Assembly: GCF_003316765.1 (NCBI RefSeq)
Contig: NZ_NIJF01000060.1
Coordinates: 248,001-312,000, forward strand
Reading direction: 5' to 3'
Source: Bacillus sp. P14.5
Lineage (GTDB): Bacteria; Bacillota; Bacilli; Bacillales; Bacillaceae_B
Length of the DNA stretch: 64,000 nucleotides
Shown here: positions 10,009 to 19,204 of the stretch, one piece after another
How the letters are laid out: every line of letters starts with the position of its first letter
How positions within the stretch are numbered: the stretch's first letter is position 1
Program-made: the position numbers and the translations under genes
Notes under the pieces: model-generated
Told to the model about the DNA's origin: nothing
The model's input: the letters and a program-made list of their open reading frames with translations, nothing else
The model's database searches: none

Positions 10009-10716
10009 CTACACTGTCATCTTCCAGCTTGATGCTGCCAGCCAATTTTCTTTCTCTTTATAATCCGGCACAATTTTCCCTACCAGGCGCCAGAAGGATC
10101 TGTCATGGTTGAGATGGACCATGTGGCTCATTTCATGGACGACTACATAATCGATCACTTCCCGGGGAGCCATGGCGAGCTTCCAATTGAAGGTCAGCTG
10201 CCTTTTAGAATCGCAAGTGCCCCATTTTGTTTTGCTGTCAGTAATACGAATTGAATGCGGTTTTGATTTAAAGTGTTGTTGGTGTAAAGAGATACTCTTT
10301 TCTACTAACGTTTTACACTGTCCATAATAAAAACGTTTCAAAGCCTGTTTAATCCGGTCTTCCTCAAGTTGTTTTACATAGATATGCAAAACCTTTTCAT
10401 CAAACTCTATAAAATCCTTCTCGATAGTTGAATCCAAGTGGACTTCTATGGGATATACTTTTCCTAAATATAGAAATTGTTCACCTTGCACATAGCCTTT
10501 TTCCTGCGGCCCATTCAAGCGGTCTTTTCTTTCTTTTGAGTTTTGCAAAATTACATCCCATTTATCCTCAATTAGTTCAATTATAGAGTCATCTGGCGTG
10601 CCTTTAGGCGCATGCACCTCAATATTTCCATAACCATCAAGGTAAATGCCGATGGATTTCCGGTTCTTATATTTGATATCAAAATGAATCGTCTCACCTG
10701 AGAAAGTATGATTCAT
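10009..10716 (-). CDS. YgjP-like (M48/SprT-like) metal-dependent hydrolase
   Basis: The 235-residue protein contains the zinc-peptidase motif VVHEMSHMVHLNHDRSFW (HExxH with a third ligand His downstream), and ends with VPDYKEKENWLA, typical of the DUF45/YgjP family. The N-terminal half is the family's beta-rich domain. Function in bacteria is poorly known; a cytosolic protease or hydrolase role is inferred from the motif. It starts 3 nt after the stop of the DUF1456 gene, so the two form an operon. Two fossils of the same gene lie at 5690 and 32838. Confidence 0.88.
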   Translation of the reverse strand: MNHTFSGETIHFDIKYKNRKSIGIYLDGYGNIEVHAPKGTPDDSIIELIEDKWDVILQNSKERKDRLNGPQEKGYVQGEQFLYLGKVYPIEVHLDSTIEKDFIEFDEKVLHIYVKQLEEDRIKQALKRFYYGQCKTLVEKSISLHQQHFKSKPHSIRITDSKTKWGTCDSKRQLTFNWKLAMAPREVIDYVVVHEMSHMVHLNHDRSFWRLVGKIVPDYKEKENWLAASSWKMTV

Positions 10717-10719
10717 GAT

Positions 10720-11214
10720 TTATCCCCTGTATCTGACCGTTAATCCTTTTAAGAAATTCCTGGCATACCGATCACCGCAGATCTGGTAATTCTTGTGGCC
10801 TTCTCTCCGTAAAATGGCACTCATTTCACCTTTGGTAACCGTCACTCCTGCATCATCCAATATCTCGATCATGTCTTCACTTGTGAGAGAGAGCGCAATT
10901 TTCACTTTCTTGAGCAGAAGGTTATTTACGTGCTCATGAGTTAAGGCCGGTCGTTCAGGCTGACCTGGCTTCGGCTCCTGCTTTCCTCTTTTATATGTAA
11001 TAAAACCGTTTAAGAAAGACTCGAACATTTCATCATCGCATGCTATATGGTTTTCCGTTACAGCAAGATCGTCATCTGATTTTGTCAGCACCTTCATCAC
11101 TTCTTCTTTAGTTAAATCTACGCCGCCAAGCTTGAAGATTTCCACCATTTCTGTATTTTTTAAATCCAGTGCATATCGTAAGCGAATTAATATATCGTTA
11201 TTATCTATATTCAT
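10720..11214 (-). CDS. DUF1456 (YehS-like) protein
   Basis: The 164-residue protein contains two copies of the ~70-residue DUF1456 repeat: one begins NNDILIRLRYALDLKN (residue 4) and the second VNNLLLKKVKIALSLT (residue ~92). Each continues D-x-x-E-I-[FL]-x-x-x-G-V-x-[VL]-T-K-x-E. This matches the E. coli YehS family, whose role is unknown. GGAGG precedes the ATG by 8 nt. It is the first gene of the two-gene operon with the peptidase. Confidence 0.88.
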   Translation of the reverse strand: MNIDNNDILIRLRYALDLKNTEMVEIFKLGGVDLTKEEVMKVLTKSDDDLAVTENHIACDDEMFESFLNGFITYKRGKQEPKPGQPERPALTHEHVNNLLLKKVKIALSLTSEDMIEILDDAGVTVTKGEMSAILRREGHKNYQICGDRYARNFLKGLTVRYRG

Positions 11215-11413
11215 TGTTCGACCTCCTATATTTTTGCATATCCCCTTATTAAGTATCTGGGACTCTGAATTACTAGCTTATCACTTTATTGACGTTGTTA
11301 CATAGTATGAACTGAATGGAAAACGAAACATACCTTAAGGTTATTTTTCAACCTCCTTAAAACAGAGTTATGTATTTTTAATAGTAATAATAAGAGTTAA
11401 TAAAAGGAGTTTT

Positions 11414-11485
11414 ATGTTATATTATGGTAAAATCACTACGGAAGAATTCATTCTTCTTTTGGTCCGACATAAACACCGATCGTAG
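11414..11485 (+). CDS. Possible 23-residue peptide or gene stub
   Basis: AAGGAG is followed 4 nt later by ATG, giving MLYYGKITTEEFILLLVRHK and three more residues to a TAG. No homology is recognised. It may be the truncated start of a lost gene. Confidence 0.25.
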   Translation: MLYYGKITTEEFILLLVRHKHRS

Positions 11486-11619
11486 AATGGGCTCCAATTT
11501 ATACCAGGCAATTAAGCAGCAAACCCAGCGTTGTCAAAGGGTGTTTCTTTTATAATCCTTTGTACTATTAGCAATCACCCTATAATAGAGAGAAGAACAT
11601 ATAAGGAGGTAAAACGACG

Positions 11620-11838
11620 TTGGATACGTTCGCGATAATTCCATTTCTTTTGTTAGTTTGTGTGTATTTCATCCCAAGTTTTGTTGCTAAACATAGAAAC
11701 AAGCATAACAAAATCCTCATTTACTTTATTAATATCTTCCTAGGCTGGATTTTGATTGGATGGTTTGCCGCTCTATATTTAGCGCTTAAAAAGGAGGACC
11801 GGGATCATCCGTTATCAGGAAAAAGGTTAAAGACTTAG
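11620..11838 (+). CDS. Small membrane protein, superinfection-immunity-like
   Basis: The 72-residue protein has two transmembrane segments, residues ~3-19 and ~35-54. The second reads INIFLGWILIGWFAALYLAL, the pattern of the Imm_superinfect family of small membrane proteins related to phage T4 Imm. The start is TTG because AAGGAGGT stands 9 nt before it. Family membership is by motif; in bacterial chromosomes the role is unproven. Confidence 0.75.
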   Translation: MDTFAIIPFLLLVCVYFIPSFVAKHRNKHNKILIYFINIFLGWILIGWFAALYLALKKEDRDHPLSGKRLKT

Positions 11839-12007
11839 TTCATATTCCAACTCAAGGAAGGGATCAAAACTGACACTATCTTACTAAAAGAAACTCTTTT
11901 AAAATGAATGATAAAGTATGTATCCTTCTCTTGATTAACAAGAGGAGGATAATACAACTACAGGTAGATGGTTAAGGAGAGTTGGCATGAAAAATCAAAT
12001 AAAATCG

Positions 12008-13459
12008 TTAAGGATTTACGCTAACACCACGTGGAAAATCACCTACAGGAAAGGTAGCAATGACGGCATTTGAATTTCCGCTTATAACGGAAATATTGCC
12101 ACTGAAATAGTTGGCTATATAAATTCCATTTGTTAAAGCATTCACTCCTACTCCTTCCGGGTTAATACCCGCTGAAACAGTGGCGATGACACTATTAGTA
12201 AATCCGTCTATGACGGATACAGTGCCACTGCCAAAGTTTGCTACATAAATGCGGTTCGTGGCAGGATTTACTCCTACTCCAGCAGGGAAAATCCGAACGG
12301 GAACAGTTGCGATAACACTATTGGAAAATCCGTCTATGACCGATACATCTCCACTGTTCCGGTTTGTTACATAAATTCGGTTGGTGGCAGGATTCACACC
12401 TACTTCTTCAGGGTTATTACCAACTGAAATTTCAGCGATTACACTATTGGAAAAACCGTCTATGACCGAGACAGTGCCACTGTTTACCACATAAGTTCGG
12501 TTCATGAGAGGATTTACTGCTACTCCTTGAGGAGTACCACCTACTGGAACGGTAGCGATAACGCTATTGGAAAGTCCGTTTATTACGGATACAGTGTCAT
12601 CGCCAAGGTTAGTTACATAAATAGAGTTCGTGACAGGATTCACTCCTACTCCATAAGGGTTAATACCTACTGGAATGGTAGTGGCAATACTATTAGAAAA
12701 TCCGTTTATGACCGATACTGTTCCACTGTCAAAGTTTGCTACATAAATGCTGTTCGTGGGAGGATTCACACCTACTCCAATAGGGGAATCACCCACTGGA
12801 ACTGTAGTAATGACATTATTAGAAAATCCATCTATAACCGATACAGTATTACTCCCCCCGTTTGCAACATAAATTCGATTAAGGGAAATTGGGATGGATG
12901 AACCTGCAGGTCCAGTTGCCCCTTGAGGCCCGGTTGCTCCCCGAGGCCCAGTCGGTCCTTGTGGCCCCGTGGACCCTCGAGGTCCAGTCACCCCCCCTGG
13001 TCCTGTGGCTCCTTGAGGTCCCGTAGCACCACGAGCTCCTGCCACTCCTTGCTCACCTTGAGGCCCGGTTGCACCCTGAGGTCCCGCTGGTCCAGTCGGC
13101 CCCAAATCAGCACCTAATAACTCAGACGACAAGAGACGATGAGCGGCAACGACTTGGCCAGCCGCATTTTTACCCCATACTGAAATTTGCACATCTTCCT
13201 CAGCAGCTCCCTGAATCTCAAACACAAACTCAAATCCATCAAAGTTCGCATAAAAATTTCTGGTGATCACGGCATTGGGCAAAACATTCTGCGTCTCCAA
13301 AACATATAATTTACGAGAACCATCAAGATAATAGCCACGAATAAGAACAGTGGCTGAATTACTGGAACTTCGGTTATCTATTTTTACAGTTACCTGTCTG
13401 GTATGCCTTTGTCCACTTGATGGGTTGTTCGCTATTGGGCCTGTTGAAAGTATAGCCAT
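12008..13459 (-). CDS. Collagen-like protein with seven-bladed YVTN beta-propeller head (paralogue 1)
   Basis: The 483-residue protein has the shared N-terminal domain (residues 1-118, [14 protein letters not shown] to SSELLGAD), ~24 Gly-X-Y triplets (residues ~121-191), then seven ~42-residue YVTN repeats with the pattern [27 protein letters not shown]. Seven blades would close a standard beta-propeller. YVTN propellers are known from archaeal surface layers and bacterial cell-surface proteins and usually bind ligands or proteins. The paralogue at 13836-15293 has the same design. AGGAGG precedes the ATG by 10 nt. I infer a trimeric spore-surface filament with propeller heads; the partner is unknown. 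Confidence 0.85.
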   Translation of the reverse strand: MAILSTGPIANNPSSGQRHTRQVTVKIDNRSSSNSATVLIRGYYLDGSRKLYVLETQNVLPNAVITRNFYANFDGFEFVFEIQGAAEEDVQISVWGKNAAGQVVAAHRLLSSELLGADLGPTGPAGPQGATGPQGEQGVAGARGATGPQGATGPGGVTGPRGSTGPQGPTGPRGATGPQGATGPAGSSIPISLNRIYVANGGSNTVSVIDGFSNNVITTVPVGDSPIGVGVNPPTNSIYVANFDSGTVSVINGFSNSIATTIPVGINPYGVGVNPVTNSIYVTNLGDDTVSVINGLSNSVIATVPVGGTPQGVAVNPLMNRTYVVNSGTVSVIDGFSNSVIAEISVGNNPEEVGVNPATNRIYVTNRNSGDVSVIDGFSNSVIATVPVRIFPAGVGVNPATNRIYVANFGSGTVSVIDGFTNSVIATVSAGINPEGVGVNALTNGIYIANYFSGNISVISGNSNAVIATFPVGDFPRGVSVNP

Positions 13460-13557
13460 ACTCTAATTTCCTCCTTATCTAAAAAATTCAATTTATATGG
13501 AAGGTATACAATGTAATAATTCAATTAAAAAGATGCTCCCATATTACTAGCTGTATC

Positions 13558-13567
13558 TATACTATTC
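13558..13567 (-). promoter_or_regulatory. Conserved GAATAGTATA box upstream of collagen gene
   Basis: Same 10-mer as at 2141 and 15372, here within CGAATAGTATA, 99 nt upstream of the ATG at 13459. A shared sporulation promoter or regulator site is inferred. Confidence 0.4.
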
Positions 13568-13750
13568 GAGTCCCAAAGGAATGCTTGGGTATATGCAACG
13601 AAAAGAGGATTTATGGTATTAAGAGAATTACAGATTTAGGATAAATGTACAGATACTCTTATTCAGCTGCCATCTGCTATTTCAGTGTTGAGCATTATTT
13701 AAACAGAGTGCAGGCAACAATTGGCCAGCAGTTTGAAAACTTATGGATGT

Positions 13751-13782
13751 AAAAAAGAAGGCTTTAAATTAATAAACCTTCT
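13751..13782 (-). terminator. Terminator of the second YVTN collagen gene
   Basis: On the minus strand GAAGGTTTA pairs with TAAAGCCTTC and a T6 run follows, about 55 nt past the stop of 13836-15293. Confidence 0.6.
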
Positions 13783-13835
13783 ATCTTAAATCCGGAACTT
13801 CCGAATAAGTAGTAGTCCCGGTTTTTCTTTATTAA

Positions 13836-15293
13836 TTAAGGATTCACTCCTATTGCAACAGGATTATCCCCCACTGGGATGGTAGCAATGACAGTATTTG
13901 TGTTACCGCTAATAACGGAAATGGTGTTATTGCCAGAATTGGCTACATAGATTCCGTTTGTTAAAGGATTCACACCTACTCCAATAGGGAAACTACCCAC
14001 AGGTACCGTAGCGATGACGCTATCGTCAATTCCGTCGATGATGGAAACAGTGTTACTGCCTTGGTTTGCCACATAAATCCTATTCGTGGTAGGGTTTACA
14101 TCTACCCCATGAGGGTTAGTACCCGCCGCTGGTACCATATCGGAGACGCTATTGGAAAGTCCATCAATAATGGAAACTGTGTTACTAATTAAGTTTGTCG
14201 CATAAATTCGGTTTGTTATTGTGTTTATGGCTACTCCCAAAGGTACACCCATTACTGGTACTGTAGCGATAACACTATTGAGAAAGCCTTCAATGACGGA
14301 TATATAGGTATTGCCAGCGCTTGTCACATAAATTCGGTTTGTTGTAGGATTTACGCCTACTCCTTGAAGGGCATCTCCCTCTGAAACGGTAGCGATGACG
14401 CTATTGGTAAAGCCATCGATGACGGATACATCGCTACCCTCGTTTGTAACATAAATAGTGTTCGTTATTGGATTTACGGCTACTGCATTAGGGGCTCTAC
14501 CGACTGAAACGGTAGCGGTGACACTATTGAAAAAGCCGTCGATAACAGAAACATTGTCACTGTCAAAGTTTGCTACATAAATACGGTTTGTGGTAGGATT
14601 TACGGCTACTGCCCCAGGGCGGCTTCCCACTCCAACGGTAGCGGTAACGCTATTAGTAAAGCCGTTGATGACAGAAACATTATTACTATCTGCGTTTGCT
14701 ACATATATGCGATTAACCGAAATTGGGGTGGGAGGGCCTACTGGTCCAGTCGCTCCTTGAAGCCCTGTGGCTCCTTTAGGCCCGGTCACTCCTTGAATTC
14801 CTGTTGCTCCTCTGGGGCCAGTTGCTCCTTGTTCACCTGTCACTCCTTGTGGACCGGTTGCCCCTTGGATCCCAGTCGCTCCTTGTCCACCTTGTGGTCC
14901 GGTTGCCCCCTGAGGTCCCGGTAGTCCAGTCGGTCCCAAATCAGCACCTAATAATTCAGAAGACAAGAGACGATGAGCGGCTACAATTTGACCAGTCTCA
15001 TTTTTTCCCCATACCGAAATCTGCACTTCTTCTTCAGTAGCTCCCTGGATTGTAAATACAAACTCAAATCCATCAAAGTCCGCATAAAAATTCCTGGTGA
15101 TCACGGCATTAGGCAAAACATTCTGCGTATCCAAAACATACAGGATACGAGAACCATCAAGATAATATCCTCTTATGAGAACAGTGGCGGGATTGCTTGG
15201 ACTTCGATTATCAATCTTTACAGTTACCTGTCTGGTCAGCCTTTGCCCGTTTGAGGGGTTGTTGGCTATTGGACCTGTTGAAAGTATAGACAT
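13836..15293 (-). CDS. Collagen-like protein with seven-bladed YVTN beta-propeller head (paralogue 2)
   Basis: The 485-residue protein matches its downstream neighbour in architecture: shared N-terminal domain (1-118), Gly-X-Y region (~121-191, [13 protein letters not shown] type) and seven YVTN repeats ([19 protein letters not shown] onward). The two genes are tandem duplicates, but the propeller blades have diverged far more than the N-terminal domain. One blade carries [12 protein letters not shown] instead of the consensus, and one VMGVP. GGAGG lies 10 nt before the ATG. Each gene has its own upstream box and terminator, so they are probably transcribed separately. Confidence 0.85.
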   Translation of the reverse strand: MSILSTGPIANNPSNGQRLTRQVTVKIDNRSPSNPATVLIRGYYLDGSRILYVLDTQNVLPNAVITRNFYADFDGFEFVFTIQGATEEEVQISVWGKNETGQIVAAHRLLSSELLGADLGPTGLPGPQGATGPQGGQGATGIQGATGPQGVTGEQGATGPRGATGIQGVTGPKGATGLQGATGPVGPPTPISVNRIYVANADSNNVSVINGFTNSVTATVGVGSRPGAVAVNPTTNRIYVANFDSDNVSVIDGFFNSVTATVSVGRAPNAVAVNPITNTIYVTNEGSDVSVIDGFTNSVIATVSEGDALQGVGVNPTTNRIYVTSAGNTYISVIEGFLNSVIATVPVMGVPLGVAINTITNRIYATNLISNTVSIIDGLSNSVSDMVPAAGTNPHGVDVNPTTNRIYVANQGSNTVSIIDGIDDSVIATVPVGSFPIGVGVNPLTNGIYVANSGNNTISVISGNTNTVIATIPVGDNPVAIGVNP

Positions 15294-15371
15294 ATTCTTC
15301 AGGCCTCCTTTCTATTTTTTCATATAAATGTAAATAGGGAATAGTTGCACTTACATATACATGGTTGTTTT

Positions 15372-15381
15372 TATACTATTC
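15372..15381 (-). promoter_or_regulatory. Conserved GAATAGTATA box upstream of collagen gene
   Basis: The minus strand reads TGAATAGTATA 79 nt upstream of the ATG at 15293, followed at about 17 nt by TATATG. It matches the boxes at 2141 and 13558. Confidence 0.4.
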
Positions 15382-15503
15382 ATCTCTTGTAAAGGATGCT
15401 TGGGTATCTGCAATGAAATGAATATATAGGTTATGTAGAATCACAGATTTAGAACTTCATTGAAGAAAGTATTACACTCATTTAAGTAAAAGACTCATCA
15501 TTC

Positions 15504-15530
15504 AAAAAAGGGACAGAACCCTGCCCCTTT
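15504..15530 (-). terminator. Terminator of the 15537-15902 gene
   Basis: The minus strand reads GGGGCAGGGTTCTGTCCC followed by T6, 7 nt past the stop codon. Confidence 0.8.
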
Positions 15531-15536
15531 CTCCCT

Positions 15537-15902
15537 CTAGTAACACACAAACGATTCAATCTGCCTCAAAGTGACTCCGTAGAACACCCATCTGCTACCA
15601 TCCCACCTGTAACCGGCGATGGACCTTTTACCAAGGAATACAGGATAAAACCAGAACTGATGTCCATTTTCAAGCCAGATGTAGGTGTAGCGGAACAGAC
15701 ATGGTTCGATGGCACCGGGATCTATGCCGGCAGGTCCCGCTTCAGGCAGGCACGGTTTTGACGAGAGGTCAACTGGAGTCAGAATCTCATCTGAAGCAAT
15801 GGTGAACGACTTTAAAGCTTCCAGTTGTTCTCTGGATAAATCTCCATCTGCCAACAGTATTTCTTCAGCAGCAGAATCCTCTTTATTAATGGTCAACTTC
15901 AC
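15537..15902 (-). CDS. Conserved small protein of unknown function near spore-surface genes
   Basis: The 121-residue protein has an acidic N-terminus (residues 1-50) and a C-terminal half rich in aromatic residues: PAGIDPGAIEPCLFRYTYIW, then HQFWFYPVFLGKRSIAGYRW and RWVFYGVTLRQIESF. Three cysteines (C55, C72, C120) could crosslink, as in coat proteins. No signal peptide or membrane segment is seen. The start is GTG after AAAGGGGA. It stands between the collagen genes and the Ena-like pair, so a spore-surface role is possible but only by context. Confidence 0.65.
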   Translation of the reverse strand: MKLTINKEDSAAEEILLADGDLSREQLEALKSFTIASDEILTPVDLSSKPCLPEAGPAGIDPGAIEPCLFRYTYIWLENGHQFWFYPVFLGKRSIAGYRWDGSRWVFYGVTLRQIESFVCY

Positions 15903-16192
15903 TCTCCCCTTTCTACTATTTCCTACTAGAGTATTCCTGCTAGATAAGAATGCGTGGATTTCGGGGCTTATCGGTCTCTATCATTCATTTTTCAATCTAG
16001 CATTTCGTCCACACGTTGTTCAGTTGCCGGCATAGTATATGGTACAACTCTCAAAATAGTAGAGTTGTCTCTTCTTCATGCCTTTAGGCTGCAGCAGAGG
16101 GAAATTCACTCACAGAAACAACAAAGGACTCTGCCCGCCAAGTTGGCAGGAAAACAAATTCATATTTTAAAAAAGTAAGGATGTGATTCTAG

Positions 16193-16600
16193 TTGATAAA
16201 AAGAGAAAACGTAACCATTCAAGAGAATTATAATGTGACCTGTTCTGATCCGTTCACAAGATCAACAGCTCCTAATATCAATCAACCATGTGATGGGATT
16301 TCCCGAATTTACTATGAAGATTTTTCAGAACCTGGGTTCTACAGCGTTCTCGTAACAAATGGAAACATCGCATGTCCGTTGATTGTCACGATTGAAACAG
16401 CGAACGGGACTACGATTGAGCGGACTGTTCCATTCAGGTGGGCCTTCTATATAGATGATTTGGAAAAGATTTCTGTACGCTGTGCAGAGAATCCAGAAAG
16501 CACTTGTACAGGGATTCTCAACATCAATAAAACGTTCAGATTCTGCAACGGTCCAATCTTGGACAAAGAACAAAATTATGCCAAATCAAGAAAGGATTGA
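16193..16600 (+). CDS. Ena/DUF3992-like spore appendage subunit 1
   Basis: The 135-residue protein is a small all-beta protein with cysteines at regular places: C18, C34, C62, C97, C106, C118. It follows the Ena/DUF3992 layout: a short N-terminal connector, then a jelly-roll with GFYSVLVTNGNIACPLIVTI, TTIERTVPF and ISVRCAENPESTCTG, ending FRFCNG. Ena subunits of B. cereus assemble into disulfide-linked endospore appendage fibres. The start is TTG after AAGGATGTGA. The classical C-terminal GxxCxxxxY motif is absent, so this is a divergent subgroup. The next gene is a paralogue starting 4 nt later. Confidence 0.65.
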   Translation: MIKRENVTIQENYNVTCSDPFTRSTAPNINQPCDGISRIYYEDFSEPGFYSVLVTNGNIACPLIVTIETANGTTIERTVPFRWAFYIDDLEKISVRCAENPESTCTGILNINKTFRFCNGPILDKEQNYAKSRKD

Positions 16601-16604
16601 TGAA

Positions 16605-17114
16605 ATGACAAGGAAGCACGTAAGAGAATTCAATCAAAACTATAACTTCAACTATAACTGCAGCGGCCCTCTTAGCCGCACGGTCACGATCCCTATTTCA
16701 CAGCCTTGTAATAATGTCGCACAAGTCTATTTCGATGATTACACCTCAGCCCCTGGGTCTTTCCAAATAGCCATTTCGAACACTTCCGTTTCGTGCAACA
16801 TGACACTAATAGTGGAAGCTTTTAACGGCAATACCGTAGAACGCGTTCTCCTTCCAAATACAAACATTGCTTTTCTGGAAGATGACGTTCAAAGGGTATC
16901 AATAAGATGTCAGGGAGATCCCGGAGCAACATGTACCGGTAACATGAATGTTAATAAAATCTTTCGGTTTTGCGAGTTAGGTGAGGATCCAGATGATCAG
17001 GATGACAGCTGTCATGACCATCAGTCCCCCGCTGACCATTGGTGGGAACTAGGGAATGAAGAGAATTTAGGTACCCTGCTGAAATCTTTGGAGTACCTTA
17101 AGAAACGTAAATAG
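16605..17114 (+). CDS. Ena/DUF3992-like spore appendage subunit 2
   Basis: The 169-residue protein aligns with its upstream neighbour: CSGPLSRTVTIPISQPCNN against CSDPFTRS...NQPCDG, then GSFQIAISNTSVSCNMTL, NTVERVLLPN, VQRVSIRCQGDPGATCTG and NVNKIFRFCELG. It adds an acidic, His-rich tail of ~45 residues (DDQDDSCHDHQSPADHWW). I start it at the ATG at 16605, which has AAAGG 9 nt upstream; the in-frame ATG at 16578 has no ribosome site. It lies 4 nt past the first subunit's stop, so the pair is coupled. A homopolymeric or mixed fibre is inferred. Confidence 0.65.
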   Translation: MTRKHVREFNQNYNFNYNCSGPLSRTVTIPISQPCNNVAQVYFDDYTSAPGSFQIAISNTSVSCNMTLIVEAFNGNTVERVLLPNTNIAFLEDDVQRVSIRCQGDPGATCTGNMNVNKIFRFCELGEDPDDQDDSCHDHQSPADHWWELGNEENLGTLLKSLEYLKKRK

Positions 17115-17169
17115 GGATTACAAAGATAAATAAATCAACTTCCTTCAGTTTATTAAAAGAAAAATTATG

Positions 17170-17210
17170 AACAGCTCAATTTCCCTTCAAAAGGATTGAG
17201 CTGTTTTTAT
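17170..17210 (+). terminator. Terminator of the Ena-like pair
   Basis: ACAGCTCAAT pairs with ATTGAGCTGT, followed by T5. It overlaps the left target duplication of the MITE at 17213. Confidence 0.85.
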
Positions 17211-17212
17211 TT

Positions 17213-17403
17213 GGCTCTTTTCGAAAACTTTGTGGCTAATTAATCTTAATTCCCGAAAATACAACCTTAATTCTCCGGAATAACCTAGTTAACAAGAAAA
17301 GAAAAGAGCTGCAATCCCCGATCAGAATGAATACCCTTAGTATCCTGGGAAAAATCCGGCTCTTGGGATTTTTTCGAAAGCAACAATGTATGCGAAAACA
17401 GCC
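17213..17403 (+). mobile_element. ISL3-like MITE, copy 1
   Basis: A 191-bp non-coding element with inverted ends GGCTCTTTTCG and CGAAAACAGCC. It is flanked by perfect 8-bp duplications TTTTATTT (17205-17212 and 17404-17411). Its interior aligns with the copies at 17757 and 4329. Confidence 0.85.
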
Positions 17404-17756
17404 TTTTATTTTGATAGCTGGAATCAACAACGTTATAGTGCTCCCCAAAATATTAAAATGGGTAGCACCTATTACCTCTGTTTAAGATCAACAGGTTTTC
17501 TCCTTATAGCTGGTGAATGGGTATCAAAAAAATTGGTCACTTCATAAGTAACTTACCTTTGCCCCAACTCCCTGAAGCATAATAGAAACTTTCAGCATTT
17601 ATAGGTACCTTTCCTGACAATGAAAATAAAAGAAATGAAAGGAAACAACTGAGCAAAATAGTAATTCACAAATCCATTACATGAGTACAAGCCTTCCTCA
17701 CCTGAACGGCATAGGATATACAACAACCACTGTGTTTCAATGACCCTTTTTTACAA

Positions 17757-17947
17757 GGCTCTTTTCGAAAACTTTGTTGCTATTTAATATGAATCTCGAA
17801 TAACAATACCAGAATTCATCTTTAATAACCTGGTAAGCAAGACAGAAAAGAGCTGCTCGCCCCGTTAAGAGAGAAAAACATTAGTATTCAGGGGGAAAAT
17901 CCGGCACTTGGGGTTTTCCGAAAGCAACAATCTATACGAAAACAGTC
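17757..17947 (+). mobile_element. ISL3-like MITE, copy 2
   Basis: A 191-bp element with ends GGCTCTTTTCG and CGAAAACAGTC, flanked by perfect 8-bp duplications TTTTACAA (17749-17756 and 17948-17955). It is the same length as copy 1 but differs at many interior bases, so the two are old independent insertions. Confidence 0.85.
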
Positions 17948-17986
17948 TTTTACAAGAGGCATAAAAAAATAGAAAGAGTGATATTA

Positions 17987-18613
17987 ATGGAAGAATTAAT
18001 GGTAAACTCAGTGGGAATAATTCTGCTGAACAAAACACGGCCGATTCCCCGCTGACGGAATTATACAGGATTTATCAAAAGGGAGATTACACAGCCGCCG
18101 GGGTTAGTCTTAGAGAGGAAAACACTGGCAGCATTAATATTTCCCTTCCCCCCTCTTCTACTATAACCAATGCTTATCTTTACTGGATGGTACAGGAGAA
18201 TGAAGAAACCTTTAGCGATACTGGATTCCTGAATGGTTCTCCGGTTGAAGGCGCTTTAATTGCCACTTCAAGAGATCTTTGCTGGAACCGTGAAGTCACC
18301 CATTATTTCAGGGCAGATGTTACAAACTATGATTTGAGAAGAAGCAATACAGTGCAAGTCGAGCCAGGAGGTGATGAGACGCTTCTTGAAGGAGCTTCAT
18401 TAGTGATCGTTTATTCCAACCCATTCCTTCCTTTTAAAACAATTATCATCAACGATGGAGGAGTCGCCTTACCCTTTGATTGGATGGGGACAGGTCCCTG
18501 GTCCCACCAATTTTTAACAATTTTACCCCTCTTTAAGGGATAGGTCCATAACACTTATTTTTGCTAGAGATCATTTAGATGCAGTACCGGATACCCTTTT
18601 CATAAGTAAATGA
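17987..18613 (+). pseudogene. Remnant of a surface-type protein
   Basis: An open frame runs from about 17965 to 18543 (SDINGRINGKLSG, then LYRIYQKGDYTAAGVSLR, TITNAYLYWM) without an in-frame start. The only good ATG (17987) is in another frame and stops after 22 codons. After the stop at 18541 the similarity appears to continue in another frame as DHLDAVPDTLFISK. The YxxAGVxLR..I.I...A.L.W pattern is typical of extracellular beta-sandwich repeats of Gram-positive surface proteins. At least two lesions are needed, so I call it decayed. Confidence 0.6.
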
Positions 18614-18730
18614 GGTTAATGCCTAATGTCTCCTTCAGGATGAGAAATTCTCAACTAGTTGTAAAAATGAGGACATGTATGCAACTTAAATAATTTAGAG
18701 TGAAAAAGGCTTTGGACTACACCTGAAAAT

Positions 18731-18922
18731 AGAGGGAAAAACTCCCCTTATTAGCTAAATAACATTGAAAATAACAAAATTAGCGGAAGAAACTCCCCTT
18801 ATTTGTCTGTAAAACCTCTAAAATAGATGCTTCTGCTCTAAATAAGGGGAAAATCTACCCTTATTCACCCACAAAACAAGCACTTATCTTCATTTAACGG
18901 GAATTTCTCCCCTTATTTTTTA
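18731..18922 (+). repeat. Degenerate ~55-bp repeats built on AACTCCCCTTATT
   Basis: Four near copies occur at about 18740, 18790, 18850 and 18905 (actccccttatta, actccccttattt, atctacccttatt, tctccccttattt). The third is preceded by AAATAAGGGGA, its inverse, so hairpins can form. No coding potential is seen. Confidence 0.6.
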
Positions 18923-19204
18923 CCGCTGGATACTCTATTCAGCAAATGACTCTTTCATTCTTTTAATTCGGGGATTTTTAGTATGAGGAAATATCACCAC
19001 AAACGACCTGCCTGCTGCAGAATAACAGGAATACCTAGACCCACCCGCATGCAGTAATGGTTTATTCAAACAAGCATCAGGGTAGTGTAGTTAAAGTTCT
19101 TCATTTCAATTTATTAAGCATTAATAGATTGATATTCTGTAAGTGGCGATAGCCGCTTTCAACTCAGATGTTTTTACATATATCAAAGAAACAGGTGGGA
19201 TAAC

